From positions 1 to 64,000 of the forward strand of contig JAAYEF010000009.1 of assembly GCA_012728875.1 (NCBI GenBank): a DNA stretch of 64,000 nt, given 5' to 3'. Under the pieces are notes generated by a model. That model saw nothing but the letters and a program-made list of their open reading frames with translations. It was not told where the DNA came from and made no database searches. A program made the translations under genes and the position numbers. This DNA comes from Candidatus Cloacimonadota bacterium (GTDB taxonomy: Bacteria > Cloacimonadota > Cloacimonadia > Cloacimonadales > Cloacimonadaceae). Positions 36,700-44,331 of the stretch are shown here, one piece after another; the first letter of the stretch is position 1, and each line of letters opens with the position of its first letter.

Positions 36700-38156
36700 A
36701 CGGGTTTATGCAGCAGGAAAAAGAGCCGGAAATAGCGGTTATCAATATCGCTGCCATCCCGGTTCAGCAGGTTGGGTCTGGTTTCAGGGGCAAAAATGGC
36801 TTTCAATTCCAAGTCTGAAGCAGCGCAAAGCTGGATCAGTTCAGAGGTCATCCAAACCCGCTGGACATGGCGTTCCTCAAACCTCTCATATACATTCAAT
36901 TTTTTGCGGAACAGATAAAAATGGGTGAGCTGCCGGTATGTAAGTGGTTCGTAAGTGGAGATTTGGAGCATGTATCCATCCCGAACCCGGGTGAAAGAGG
37001 TGTTGTCTGAAAAATTATCCAGGCTGTTGCGCAGGGTGGAGATGTCGAAGATGAAGGTTCCGCCGGGCTTCAGGGCTTGGGAAGCGTTTTTCAACAGCTT
37101 GGCGGCGTCCGCCTTTTTGGTGAGGTAGTTGAAACTGTCGAAAAGGCAGAAAATCAGGTCAAATCCGGCTTGCGGAATGGGTTCCGTCAAAGAATGATAG
37201 AAGAGCTTGGGCTTGAAGGTTTTGGTGTCTGCCACGTGGAGCATGAAGGGCGAACTGTCGCAAGCGTGGGTTTCATAGCCTCGAAAAACCAGGATACTGG
37301 CTGCATTGGCAGTGCCGCAGGCAAGTTCCAAAATGCGCTTGGGAGCCTCGCCACCGATGCGGCGATGCCAGGAAAGGATGAGATCCACCCAGTGCTCATA
37401 ATTCACGTGGTACATATAGTTATCGTAATACAGCGCGAAAAAGGAATATGAGTTCAGGAGGGCGTTCAGGTTTCTGCCCAAGGGGGCAGTTTCCCCTGCA
37501 AGTTCGGGCGCCTGGCTCAAACGTCCCAGAGCGGTGAGAAAATCCGGAGCTCCCTCCCTCAGATCCAGATTTGGAAAGCTCATGCCATCAGCCACATTCA
37601 TCACGCTGAAGGGTGTGGAGTCGCAGATGGAGGAGATTAAATCCGAATTTTGAGTGCAGAGCAAGCCGCCGCAACGGGCGTTCCGGAACGCTGCAAAATC
37701 GTCGTAGGATACGCTGTTTGAGGGTTTGCCGAGGGTGGGGGCTTCACTGCGCAGGATGGCGGCATGCAGGCCAAGCCCATCGCAAAGCTTTTCAATCTGC
37801 TGGGTGAAATCGCTTTCAAGTGCGCCCAGATCAGCCAAAAGCAAGTTTTCACCGTGATACAGGGTGATGAAAGGTTTCCTTTGTGCGTGAAACCAGATGC
37901 GGGCGCTTGTGCGGCCGGCAAAACATAGCGAGGTCAAGCCTTCCTGCTCAAGCCAGGAAAGCATCTGTGGGACAGGGTCACTTCCAGCAAAAGCCTTGGG
38001 GATAAAATTTGGATGCCGGGGAAGCTCTTCTTCATTGGAGCTGTCGGAATAAAGATAAAACCAGCGGGTCTGCTCGCCAAAAGGGAAAAACTTCAGCAGT
38101 TCCGCCAGCTGTTCACGCTCAAAACGAGCTAAAGAAATTATGGCAAGATGTTCCAA
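36696..38156 (-). CDS. SAM-dependent methyltransferase with a large unknown N-terminal domain
   Basis: About 486 aa from TTG 38156. The C-terminal half (from about residue 235) is a class I methyltransferase: YYDNYMYHVNYEHWVDLI, then RILELACGTANAA (motif I), ETHACDSSPFML (motif II), FDLIFCLFDSFNYL and LKPGGTFIFDIST (motif post-II). The N-terminal 230 residues match nothing I recognise. The frame is open to 38243, but that would overlap pyrE by 79 nt and the ATG at 38228 has no properly spaced ribosome-binding site, so I prefer the start just past the pyrE stop; this is uncertain. The substrate is unknown. It is translationally coupled to rnhB. Confidence 0.75.
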   Translation of the reverse strand: MEHLAIISLARFEREQLAELLKFFPFGEQTRWFYLYSDSSNEEELPRHPNFIPKAFAGSDPVPQMLSWLEQEGLTSLCFAGRTSARIWFHAQRKPFITLYHGENLLLADLGALESDFTQQIEKLCDGLGLHAAILRSEAPTLGKPSNSVSYDDFAAFRNARCGGLLCTQNSDLISSICDSTPFSVMNVADGMSFPNLDLREGAPDFLTALGRLSQAPELAGETAPLGRNLNALLNSYSFFALYYDNYMYHVNYEHWVDLILSWHRRIGGEAPKRILELACGTANAASILVFRGYETHACDSSPFMLHVADTKTFKPKLFYHSLTEPIPQAGFDLIFCLFDSFNYLTKKADAAKLLKNASQALKPGGTFIFDISTLRNSLDNFSDNTSFTRVRDGYMLQISTYEPLTYRQLTHFYLFRKKLNVYERFEERHVQRVWMTSELIQLCAASDLELKAIFAPETRPNLLNRDGSDIDNRYFRLFFLLHKPV

Positions 38157-38164
38157 GATTGCAC

Positions 38165-38956
38165 TCAGATCTTTTTGTCGCTGGCGCCGGGTTTTGTGAG
38201 TGCCTGTCCGGCTTGGCAAAGCGGACATTCCTCCGGTTCCCAAACCGGGATGTCCATTTGCAAAAGCGAGACAAAGGGAACCCCAAATTCCGCTTTGCCG
38301 CCGCTGCGGTCAACGATGCCAGTCACAGCCTGGACCTCTATATGTCTGTCCTCAAGGCAGGTGATCACCTCGCGCACGGAGTTTCCCGTGGTCAGCACAT
38401 CTTCGATCACCACGGCTTTTTCAACGTTTTCAAGGTCAAAGCCGCTCCTGATGGTCATGATCCCATCTTTTCGCTGGGTGAAGATGAAGGTTTTATTCAG
38501 CATTCTTGCCACTTCGAAAGCCAGAACAATGCCGCCATAGGCGGGACCAACCACGGTGTCGAACTCAAAAGCTTCCAACGCCTCTGCCAGCATTCCGCAA
38601 ACCGCTTCCGTGGCAATGGGGTCCTGTAAAAGCCGGATTTTTTCCACATATTTTCCGCTGTGTTTGCCAGATGTGAGCTGGAAGTGCCCTTCCAAAATGG
38701 CGCCGCTGGAAACAAGCAGGTTCTGGATTTCAGGGCTCTGTTGATGCTGAACCAGGATTTCTTTGGCGCGTTGGGCGTCCTCCTCGGAAACCTGCAATTC
38801 CACATCGAATTTCCCGGGAAAGATTCCCGGCAGCATGGAATGCACGATTGCGTTTTTCAAAAATGCCTGAATGCCTTGGTCGATCAGCAGTTCTTTGGCA
38901 AGCTCAGCTTCAAAGTTGTCTGTGAAGCGGGCAATGGTGACGAGGGTTTTGTCCAT
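38165..38956 (-). CDS. pyrE: Orotate phosphoribosyltransferase with an N-terminal DUF2007-like domain
   Basis: A 263-aa fusion. Residues about 5-70 (VTIARFTDNFEAELAKELL, then a GIQAFLKN strand and a VELQVSEEDAQRAKEIL helix) look like DUF2007, a small putative signalling or metal-related domain. From about residue 85 it is PyrE: LTSGKHSGKYVEK, VVGPAYGGIVLAFEVAR, and the PRPP-binding AVVIEDVLTTGNS (VEDVxTTG), ending with CPLCQAGQALTKPG as in the archaeal/thermophile-type enzymes. It makes OMP from orotate in pyrimidine synthesis. The ATG at 38956 has AAGGAG 7 nt upstream; the longer frame starting in dppA is unlikely. Confidence 0.88.
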   Translation of the reverse strand: MDKTLVTIARFTDNFEAELAKELLIDQGIQAFLKNAIVHSMLPGIFPGKFDVELQVSEEDAQRAKEILVQHQQSPEIQNLLVSSGAILEGHFQLTSGKHSGKYVEKIRLLQDPIATEAVCGMLAEALEAFEFDTVVGPAYGGIVLAFEVARMLNKTFIFTQRKDGIMTIRSGFDLENVEKAVVIEDVLTTGNSVREVITCLEDRHIEVQAVTGIVDRSGGKAEFGVPFVSLLQMDIPVWEPEECPLCQAGQALTKPGASDKKI

Positions 38957-38967
38957 TTTTTTGCTCC

Positions 38968-39804
38968 TTACATCGTGGTGGTGGATGCCAGCCAAACCAT
39001 GGCCATGATGGCTTCAAACACGATTTCATAGTCATCATCGGTGAATTCCAAGGTTCGTCCATCCAGTCTTTTTGCATGGGGCAACAGCGAGGCTTGATCC
39101 GCCATGGAAGTGTGGTTGAATTCAATCTTTAGGGTGATGGGTGCTTCAAACCGATAAAGCGGAACCTCAGCCTTGGTTTTGCACAGTGCTTTTTGAACCG
39201 ATTCCCGCGTGAGTTCATCCACTCTCAGCCTCGAATAGTTCATGGCGGAAAACTTTGCCACGGCACGCTTGGTTGCCACATATTCCAGCCAGGGCATGGG
39301 TTTGGCGAGTTCTTGTTTCAAGGTTTCGTCCCCGGACACCAGGGTGACCGGAACGCCCAGATAGCCGGCATAGGCAGAGTTGATCAGGGTTTCGTTCATG
39401 GGCATGCCGTTGATCCAGATATTGTGGATGCGGCTGTTTGAATAGGTGTGGTCCATATTGCCTTTGAGGGCGCCTGTTCCGCTGTGGTAGCCCAAAAGCC
39501 AAACCTGATCATATTCTGCAGACAGCTCCGGCATCATATACCGTGGCCTGGGGCAGCCTGAAATCAGGTTTATTCTAGGGTCCAGCTCTGTGATGGAAAA
39601 GTCCAGATTGTCGCCTTCGGCATGGGAATCCGCAATTGTAATTTCTTGGATCCGTCCAGCCTGAGGGCTGTGCAGAGCCGCTTCCAAAGCGGCTTTCACG
39701 TGATGCGTCACGCAGGCCTTCACCGCGGGACGATCGGTCTTTTCCTGATTCCAGTTAAATGTGCCGGGCATTCCTTCCATATCGATGGAAATGTAGATAC
39801 GCAT
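38968..39804 (-). CDS. dppA: M55 family D-aminopeptidase (DppA-like)
   Basis: A 278-aa zinc aminopeptidase. The DppA metal and catalytic residues are all present: Asp8 and Glu10 (ISIDMEG), His61 (ADSHAEG), His107 (GYHSG), His119 (MDHTYSN) and Glu138 (MNET). Members release D-amino acids such as D-Ala from peptides, probably in the cytoplasm; a role in peptide scavenging fits an amino-acid fermenter. The ATG at 39804 starts directly with the core; the 18 upstream codons have no support. It follows psuG by 4 nt. Confidence 0.88.
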   Translation of the reverse strand: MRIYISIDMEGMPGTFNWNQEKTDRPAVKACVTHHVKAALEAALHSPQAGRIQEITIADSHAEGDNLDFSITELDPRINLISGCPRPRYMMPELSAEYDQVWLLGYHSGTGALKGNMDHTYSNSRIHNIWINGMPMNETLINSAYAGYLGVPVTLVSGDETLKQELAKPMPWLEYVATKRAVAKFSAMNYSRLRVDELTRESVQKALCKTKAEVPLYRFEAPITLKIEFNHTSMADQASLLPHAKRLDGRTLEFTDDDYEIVFEAIMAMVWLASTTTM

Positions 39805-39808
39805 TTGG

Positions 39809-40738
39809 CTATCCTTTTTTCGCAATTGCCTTGGCCAATTTGGCTGCGAGCCTTGCATTGTTTTTCAACAGCGCCAAATTGGCTTTCACCGAATCACCTT
39901 TTGTGGTTTGCGCCAGACAGTCAAGCAGAAAAGGTGTCAACGCTTTTCCAGACACGCCTTTTTCCTGAGCCGTCTGCAGGCAGCAAGCGATCTTTGTTTC
40001 GATCTTTTCAGGGTCCAAAGCAGCATCAGCGGGAATGGGATTGGCCACCACAAGTCCCTTTCCATCCATCAGTTTATGAAGTTTCCACAGCTTGGCAAAA
40101 TCCTTGGCATCGTCCACACGGGGAATGCCAAACTCACTCTGCGCTGTGTAAAACAGCGGAAAGGTCTCAGTTTGCCAGCCCAAAACCGGAACTGCCAGCG
40201 TTTCAAGGTATTCCACGGTGGCAGCCACATCCAGGATGGCTTTGCAGCCTGCTGAAACCACCGTCACGGGAAAAGTGGCAAGCGCACGCAGGTCGCTGGA
40301 AATATCCAAACTCTGCTCCCAGCCGCGATGAACGCCTCCGATGCCTCCAGTGGCAAAAACTTCAATCCCTGCCAGCGCGGCAAGCTTCATGGTTGCCGAA
40401 ACTGTGGTTCCGCCGCTTTGACCCAGGGCAAGGGCGAGTGGCAGATCCCGCATCCCAAGCTTTTTGAAATAGCCCGGCTCTTGCAGCTTGGGCAGGATCT
40501 TTTGAAGAAGCGGCTCATCCAAACCGATATGCGCCCTGCCTTCAAAAACGATGATGGTGGCGGCTGCCACTCCTTCGGATGCAAGGATGCTTTCCAAGTC
40601 TTGAAAGATCTCAAGGTTTTGGGGATAAGGCAAACCGTGGGTGAGCACGGTGGATTCCAACGCCACCACAGGTAGCCCTGCTTTCAAGGCTTGCTGGACA
40701 GCGCTGGAGACAACTATGGATTGTTTAAATTCTGGCAT
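39809..40738 (-). CDS. psuG: Pseudouridine-5'-phosphate glycosidase
   Basis: A 309-aa enzyme splitting pseudouridine 5'-phosphate into uracil and ribose 5-phosphate. It shows the family blocks PVVALESTVLTHGLPYPQN, GVAAATIIVFEGRAHIG, GQSGGTTVSATMKLAALAG, IEVFATGGIGGVHRG, SAGCKAILDVAATVEYLETL and VANPIPADAAL. Psu kinase (psuK) is not adjacent. It leads the psuG-dppA-pyrE-methyltransferase-rnhB run, where all spacings are short or overlapping. Confidence 0.93.
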   Translation of the reverse strand: MPEFKQSIVVSSAVQQALKAGLPVVALESTVLTHGLPYPQNLEIFQDLESILASEGVAAATIIVFEGRAHIGLDEPLLQKILPKLQEPGYFKKLGMRDLPLALALGQSGGTTVSATMKLAALAGIEVFATGGIGGVHRGWEQSLDISSDLRALATFPVTVVSAGCKAILDVAATVEYLETLAVPVLGWQTETFPLFYTAQSEFGIPRVDDAKDFAKLWKLHKLMDGKGLVVANPIPADAALDPEKIETKIACCLQTAQEKGVSGKALTPFLLDCLAQTTKGDSVKANLALLKNNARLAAKLAKAIAKKG

Positions 40739-40754
40739 GTTTTTCTCTGCATAT

Positions 40755-40814
40755 AAAAAATGGGATCGATCTTTGCTCTGCTTTTTTGGGGGAGGGGGGG
40801 CAAGGATCGATCCC
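40755..40814 (-). terminator. Terminator of the rlpA-like gene
   Basis: GGGATCGATCTTTGC (40762-40776) pairs over 15 positions with GCAAGGATCGATCCC (40800-40814), with one G-T wobble. On the minus strand the hairpin is followed by TTTTTTAT. It ends transcription of rlpA just before psuG. Confidence 0.75.
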
Positions 40815-40839
40815 GCGTTTTGGGGAAGGGACCAGAGGA

Positions 40840-41340
40840 TCAGCTTTCGGAAATATCCTTTCGGTTGGGTAGCTTTTCCACCTGGACTTTCGCCACGCCG
40901 GCTGCCAGCATTCCTATTTCTTGCGCAGCTCCGTAGGAAAGGTCAATATCCCGTCCGCGGATAAAAGGTCCGCGATCCGTGACACGCACGATTACGTTCT
41001 TGCCGTTTTTGGGATTGGTTACTTTAAGGAGGGTTTGGAAGGGGAGGGTTTTATGTGCGCATGTCATCGCGTATTGATTATAAACTTCGCCGCTGGCTGT
41101 CTTGCGTCCGTGGAAAGCTCTACCATAATAGGAGGCAACCCAGGTTTCGCATTTCAGCGGCTCCTGTGTACTTGGGGGCTCTTGTGTGTGAATGGAATCG
41201 ATCACGGCCACCTGCTCGGCAGGGACTGTGAGCTCCTCCATCTCAATTTCTCCCGCCACAGTTTGAGCAATGATGGGACCCACGAAAGTGGCCCAGATCG
41301 CAAAAACGGTGGAGAGAATTTTTTTAGATTGTTTTCTCAT
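40840..41340 (-). CDS. rlpA: RlpA-like septal ring lytic transglycosylase (double-psi beta-barrel)
   Basis: A 166-aa exported protein. The signal peptide is [19 protein letters not shown] with likely cleavage near IIAQT. After a linker comes a DPBB domain: [20 protein letters not shown], then [17 protein letters not shown] and [20 protein letters not shown] with the catalytic Asp, ending [17 protein letters not shown]. The conserved core AHxxLPFGT is nearly intact (AHKTLPFQT). There is no SPOR domain, so septal targeting is not evident. Role: trimming of naked-glycan peptidoglycan. Confidence 0.9.
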   Translation of the reverse strand: MRKQSKKILSTVFAIWATFVGPIIAQTVAGEIEMEELTVPAEQVAVIDSIHTQEPPSTQEPLKCETWVASYYGRAFHGRKTASGEVYNQYAMTCAHKTLPFQTLLKVTNPKNGKNVIVRVTDRGPFIRGRDIDLSYGAAQEIGMLAAGVAKVQVEKLPNRKDISES

Positions 41341-41644
41341 ATTTTTCTTTGTTCCTTGTTTTGCTTAGGTCATGGCGCGGAAAATTTTAGGGACCCGCAA
41401 ATTTGTCAAGCAAAAAATTGCATTTTTCAGGTTAAACAATTGCAGTACAGCATCTTAACCTGGGGTGGATTTTGGCTCAAAATTGGGCTTTTCTGGCTCG
41501 GTGAAGAGCGGGAAGGGGGCATTTTTTCCAAAATCGGCTTTTTGGGGGTTTCTTGGCATGGCTGAAGAAAATGTTTGACAGATTTGCGCAGCCTCAGGCT
41601 TTATCCCATTAAAGTGAAATACATAATTGTGAAGGAGAACGACC

Positions 41645-41848
41645 ATGCCAAGAATGACGGTTGATCCGTTCTATTGTAAAGGTTGTGGACTCTGCATTGC
41701 CGCATGTCCAAAGAAAATCATCCGGTTTTCGGAGAACATCAATGCCAAGGGATACCACTACGCGGAATGTTTTAATCAGGACGAATGTATCGCCTGCAAA
41801 ATGTGTTTTGTGACTTGCCCGGAAGTGGCGATCACCATCGAAAAGTGA
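41645..41848 (+). CDS. 2-oxoacid:ferredoxin oxidoreductase, ferredoxin (delta) subunit
   Basis: A 67-aa 2[4Fe-4S] ferredoxin with CKGCGLCIAACP and CIACKMCFVTCP, both full CxxCxxCxxxCP motifs. It is the first gene of a four-gene operon with the alpha, beta and gamma subunits and is the electron-accepting subunit. The ATG at 41645 has GAAGGAG upstream; it is 7 nt from the next gene. A TTGACA at 41575-41580 could be the -35 of the operon, but the -10 is unclear. The gap 41341-41644 otherwise shows nothing. Confidence 0.93.
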   Translation: MPRMTVDPFYCKGCGLCIAACPKKIIRFSENINAKGYHYAECFNQDECIACKMCFVTCPEVAITIEK

Positions 41849-41855
41849 GGCCAAA

Positions 41856-42938
41856 ATGTCAAAGATCTTAATGAAAGGAAACGAAGCTGTAGCCGAAGCC
41901 GCCATCCGTGCAGGCTGCAGGCTCTATTTCGCCTACCCCATCACCCCACAAAGTGAGCTTATCGAATACATGGCAAAAATGATGCCAAAAGTGAACGGCA
42001 CCTTCCTCCAAGCCGAGAGCGAAGTCTCCGCCATCAACATGGTTTACGGTGCTGCCGGCTGCGGAAAACGAGTGATGACCTCATCCTCCTCGCCCGGGAT
42101 TTCTCTGAAGCAGGAAGGAATTTCCTACATCGCCGGTGCGCAACTGCCCGCGGTCATCATCAACGTCCAGCGCGGCGGACCCGGCTTGGGCGACATCCAG
42201 CCTGCCCAGGGAGACTACTTCCAAGCCGTGAAAGGCGGCGGACATGGCGACTATCGCATGATTGTCCTCGCGCCCAGTTCCGTGCAGGAATTTGCCGACA
42301 TGGCTTCCGAAGCCTTCGACCTGGCAGACAAATATCGCAACCCCGTCACCATTTTGGCAGACGGAATGCTGGGTCAGATGATGGAGCCGGTGGAATTCAA
42401 GGAAACTCTCAGCGATGAAGAGATCGAAGCCTTGGGCGAGCAGCACAAATCCTGGTGCATCCATCCCAACGAAGATGGCGACAAAAAGCACCATCACGAA
42501 ATCAACTCCCTTGAGATCGATCCCGCCATGCTGGAAAAGCACGTGGAAAACCTCTATGCCAAATATGCCGAGATCGAAAAAAACGAAGTGAGATACGATA
42601 CTTACAACCTTTCCGACGACAACGAGATCCTCTGCGTGGCTTGGGGAACCGCTTCCCGTGTGATAAAAAGTGCCATCAACGAGCTCAAAGCCCAGGGCAA
42701 GAGCGTTGGAATGATCCGTCCCATCACCTGCTGGCCCTATCCTTATGAAGCTGTTGCAGCCGCCATCGGACCCAAAGTGAAGCAGGTCTATGTGTTTGAA
42801 CTCAATACAGGCCAGATGCTGGACGACGTGAAGATCGCCGTCTGCGGCAAAGCTCCGGTAAAATTCTGGGGCAAAGTTGGCGGCATCGTGTTCACCCCTG
42901 CCGAAATCCAGCAAAAGCTGGAAGAGTGTTTCAAATAA
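41856..42938 (+). CDS. vorB: 2-oxoacid (2-oxoisovalerate type):ferredoxin oxidoreductase alpha subunit, VorB-like
   Basis: A 360-aa pyrimidine-binding/transketolase-C subunit. LMKGNEAVAEAAIRAGCRLY, FAYPITPQSELIEYM, FLQAESEVSAINMVYGAA, TSSSSPGISLKQEGISY and NVQRGGPGLGDIQPAQGDY are the conserved blocks. The LMKGNEA start and length favour VorB-type enzymes for branched-chain 2-oxoacids over KorA for 2-oxoglutarate, but substrate choice cannot be settled from sequence alone. Makes acyl-CoA plus reduced ferredoxin in amino-acid fermentation. Confidence 0.88.
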   Translation: MSKILMKGNEAVAEAAIRAGCRLYFAYPITPQSELIEYMAKMMPKVNGTFLQAESEVSAINMVYGAAGCGKRVMTSSSSPGISLKQEGISYIAGAQLPAVIINVQRGGPGLGDIQPAQGDYFQAVKGGGHGDYRMIVLAPSSVQEFADMASEAFDLADKYRNPVTILADGMLGQMMEPVEFKETLSDEEIEALGEQHKSWCIHPNEDGDKKHHHEINSLEIDPAMLEKHVENLYAKYAEIEKNEVRYDTYNLSDDNEILCVAWGTASRVIKSAINELKAQGKSVGMIRPITCWPYPYEAVAAAIGPKVKQVYVFELNTGQMLDDVKIAVCGKAPVKFWGKVGGIVFTPAEIQQKLEECFK

Positions 42939-42949
42939 AGGAGAGCCAA

Positions 42950-43699
42950 ATGGAAGTTATCGCAAAAAGACCAGAAACCCTGAGGAATGTTCCCTTTACC
43001 TATTGTCCGGGCTGCATGCACGGCGTGGCTCACCGCCTGATCGCAGAAGCGATCGAAGATCATGGATTGATCAATCTGATGACCGGCGTCGCCCCTGTGG
43101 GATGCGCCGTTTTTGCCTATAAATTCTTCAATTTCGACATGGCTGAAGCCGCTCACGGCCGCGCTCCCGCAGTTGCCACCGGCATGAAAAGGGCACGCCC
43201 GGAAATGCACGTCTTCACCTATCAGGGAGACGGAGACCTTGCCGCCATCGGAACTGCCGAGATCGTCCACGCCGCAAACCGCGGTGAACACCTCAGCGTG
43301 TTTTTTGTAAACAACGCCATCTATGGCATGACCGGCGGACAAATGGCTCCCACCACCCTGCCCGATATGAAAACCACCACCAGCCCCTACGGCCGCGACG
43401 TGAACGACATTGGCCACCCCGTCCGCATGTGCGAAATGCTGGCAACCTTGGTGGCGCCATATTACATCGAAAGAGTTTCCCTGCTCAGCCCGGCTGAAGT
43501 CCTCAAAGCCAAAAAAGCAGTGGACAAAGCCATCCGTTACAACAAAGAGGAACGGGGCTTCACCTTCATCGAATTTGTGAGCACCTGTCCCACAAACTGG
43601 GGCATCGACCCCGACAAATCCCGTCAATGGGCAAAAGAAAACATGCTGCCCTTCTTCAAACCCGGTGTGTTCCGGGACAAGGGCGAGGGAGTTGAATAA
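42950..43699 (+). CDS. vorA: 2-oxoacid:ferredoxin oxidoreductase beta (TPP-binding) subunit
   Basis: A 249-aa subunit. FTYCPGCMHGVAHRL holds the CPGC cluster/TPP motif, GRAPAVATGMKRARP and TYQGDGDLAAIG (TPP-binding GDGD) follow, then NNAIYGMTGGQMAPTT. The ATG at 42950 has AAAGGAGAG 6 nt upstream; an in-frame ATG at 42926 lies inside the alpha gene. The stop overlaps the gamma-subunit start. Confidence 0.9.
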   Translation: MEVIAKRPETLRNVPFTYCPGCMHGVAHRLIAEAIEDHGLINLMTGVAPVGCAVFAYKFFNFDMAEAAHGRAPAVATGMKRARPEMHVFTYQGDGDLAAIGTAEIVHAANRGEHLSVFFVNNAIYGMTGGQMAPTTLPDMKTTTSPYGRDVNDIGHPVRMCEMLATLVAPYYIERVSLLSPAEVLKAKKAVDKAIRYNKEERGFTFIEFVSTCPTNWGIDPDKSRQWAKENMLPFFKPGVFRDKGEGVE

Positions 43700-44241
43700 T
43701 GACCACTGAAATGATTTGCGCGGGATTCGGAGGACAAGGCGTCCTCACCATCGGAAAATTCATTGCCCAAAGCGGCATGAAAGAAGGAAGGAACGTCTCC
43801 TGGCTGCCTTCCTACGGCCCGGAAATGCGCGGCGGCACGGCAAACGTCTCCGCCGTGGTGTCGGACGAGCCCATCGCTTCGCCCATCGTGAGCTATCCAG
43901 ACATCCTGGTGGCGCTGAACCAGCCTTCGCTGGATAAATTCGGCCCCCAGGTGCGCAAAAACGGCGTGGTGATTGTGAACACCAGCGCCTGCCCCCATGG
44001 CTGCAAGCGCGAAGACGTTCAGATCGTGGCTGCGCCCATGAGCGACATCGCCCTGGAAATTGGCTCCATCCGTGTGCTTAACATGCTTGCCATCGGCATC
44101 GTGATCGGCAAAACCGGTCTCATCAAATATGATACTCTGGAAGAAGACCTCAAGTCCTTCCTTGCCGCCAAAGATCCAGACCTGTTGGAACTGAACCTCA
44201 CCGCCATCAAGCGTGGCATGGAGATTGGACAGCAAGGATAA
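43699..44241 (+). CDS. 2-oxoacid:ferredoxin oxidoreductase gamma subunit
   Basis: A 180-aa gamma subunit. MICAGFGGQGVLTIGKFIAQ (5-24), WLPSYGPEMRGGTANVSAVV and ILVALNQPSLDKF are the family hallmarks. Its first codon shares a base with the beta-subunit stop. It completes the delta-alpha-beta-gamma complex and ends the operon before the hairpin at 44266. Confidence 0.9.
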   Translation: MTTEMICAGFGGQGVLTIGKFIAQSGMKEGRNVSWLPSYGPEMRGGTANVSAVVSDEPIASPIVSYPDILVALNQPSLDKFGPQVRKNGVVIVNTSACPHGCKREDVQIVAAPMSDIALEIGSIRVLNMLAIGIVIGKTGLIKYDTLEEDLKSFLAAKDPDLLELNLTAIKRGMEIGQQG

Positions 44242-44265
44242 AACAGCCTTTTGGCAAAATAAAAT

Positions 44266-44292
44266 AAGGCGCGGAACTTGATTCCGCGCCTT
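44266..44292. terminator. Bidirectional terminator
   Basis: AAGGCGCGGAA (44266-44276) and TTCCGCGCCTT (44282-44292) form a perfect 11-bp stem with a 5-nt loop. It lies between the convergent vor operon and the minus-strand exported protein gene and can serve both. Confidence 0.75.
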
Positions 44293-44331
44293 GCTTAATA
44301 TCTGATTTGGGGCAGTGCCCGGGCTAAAGCT

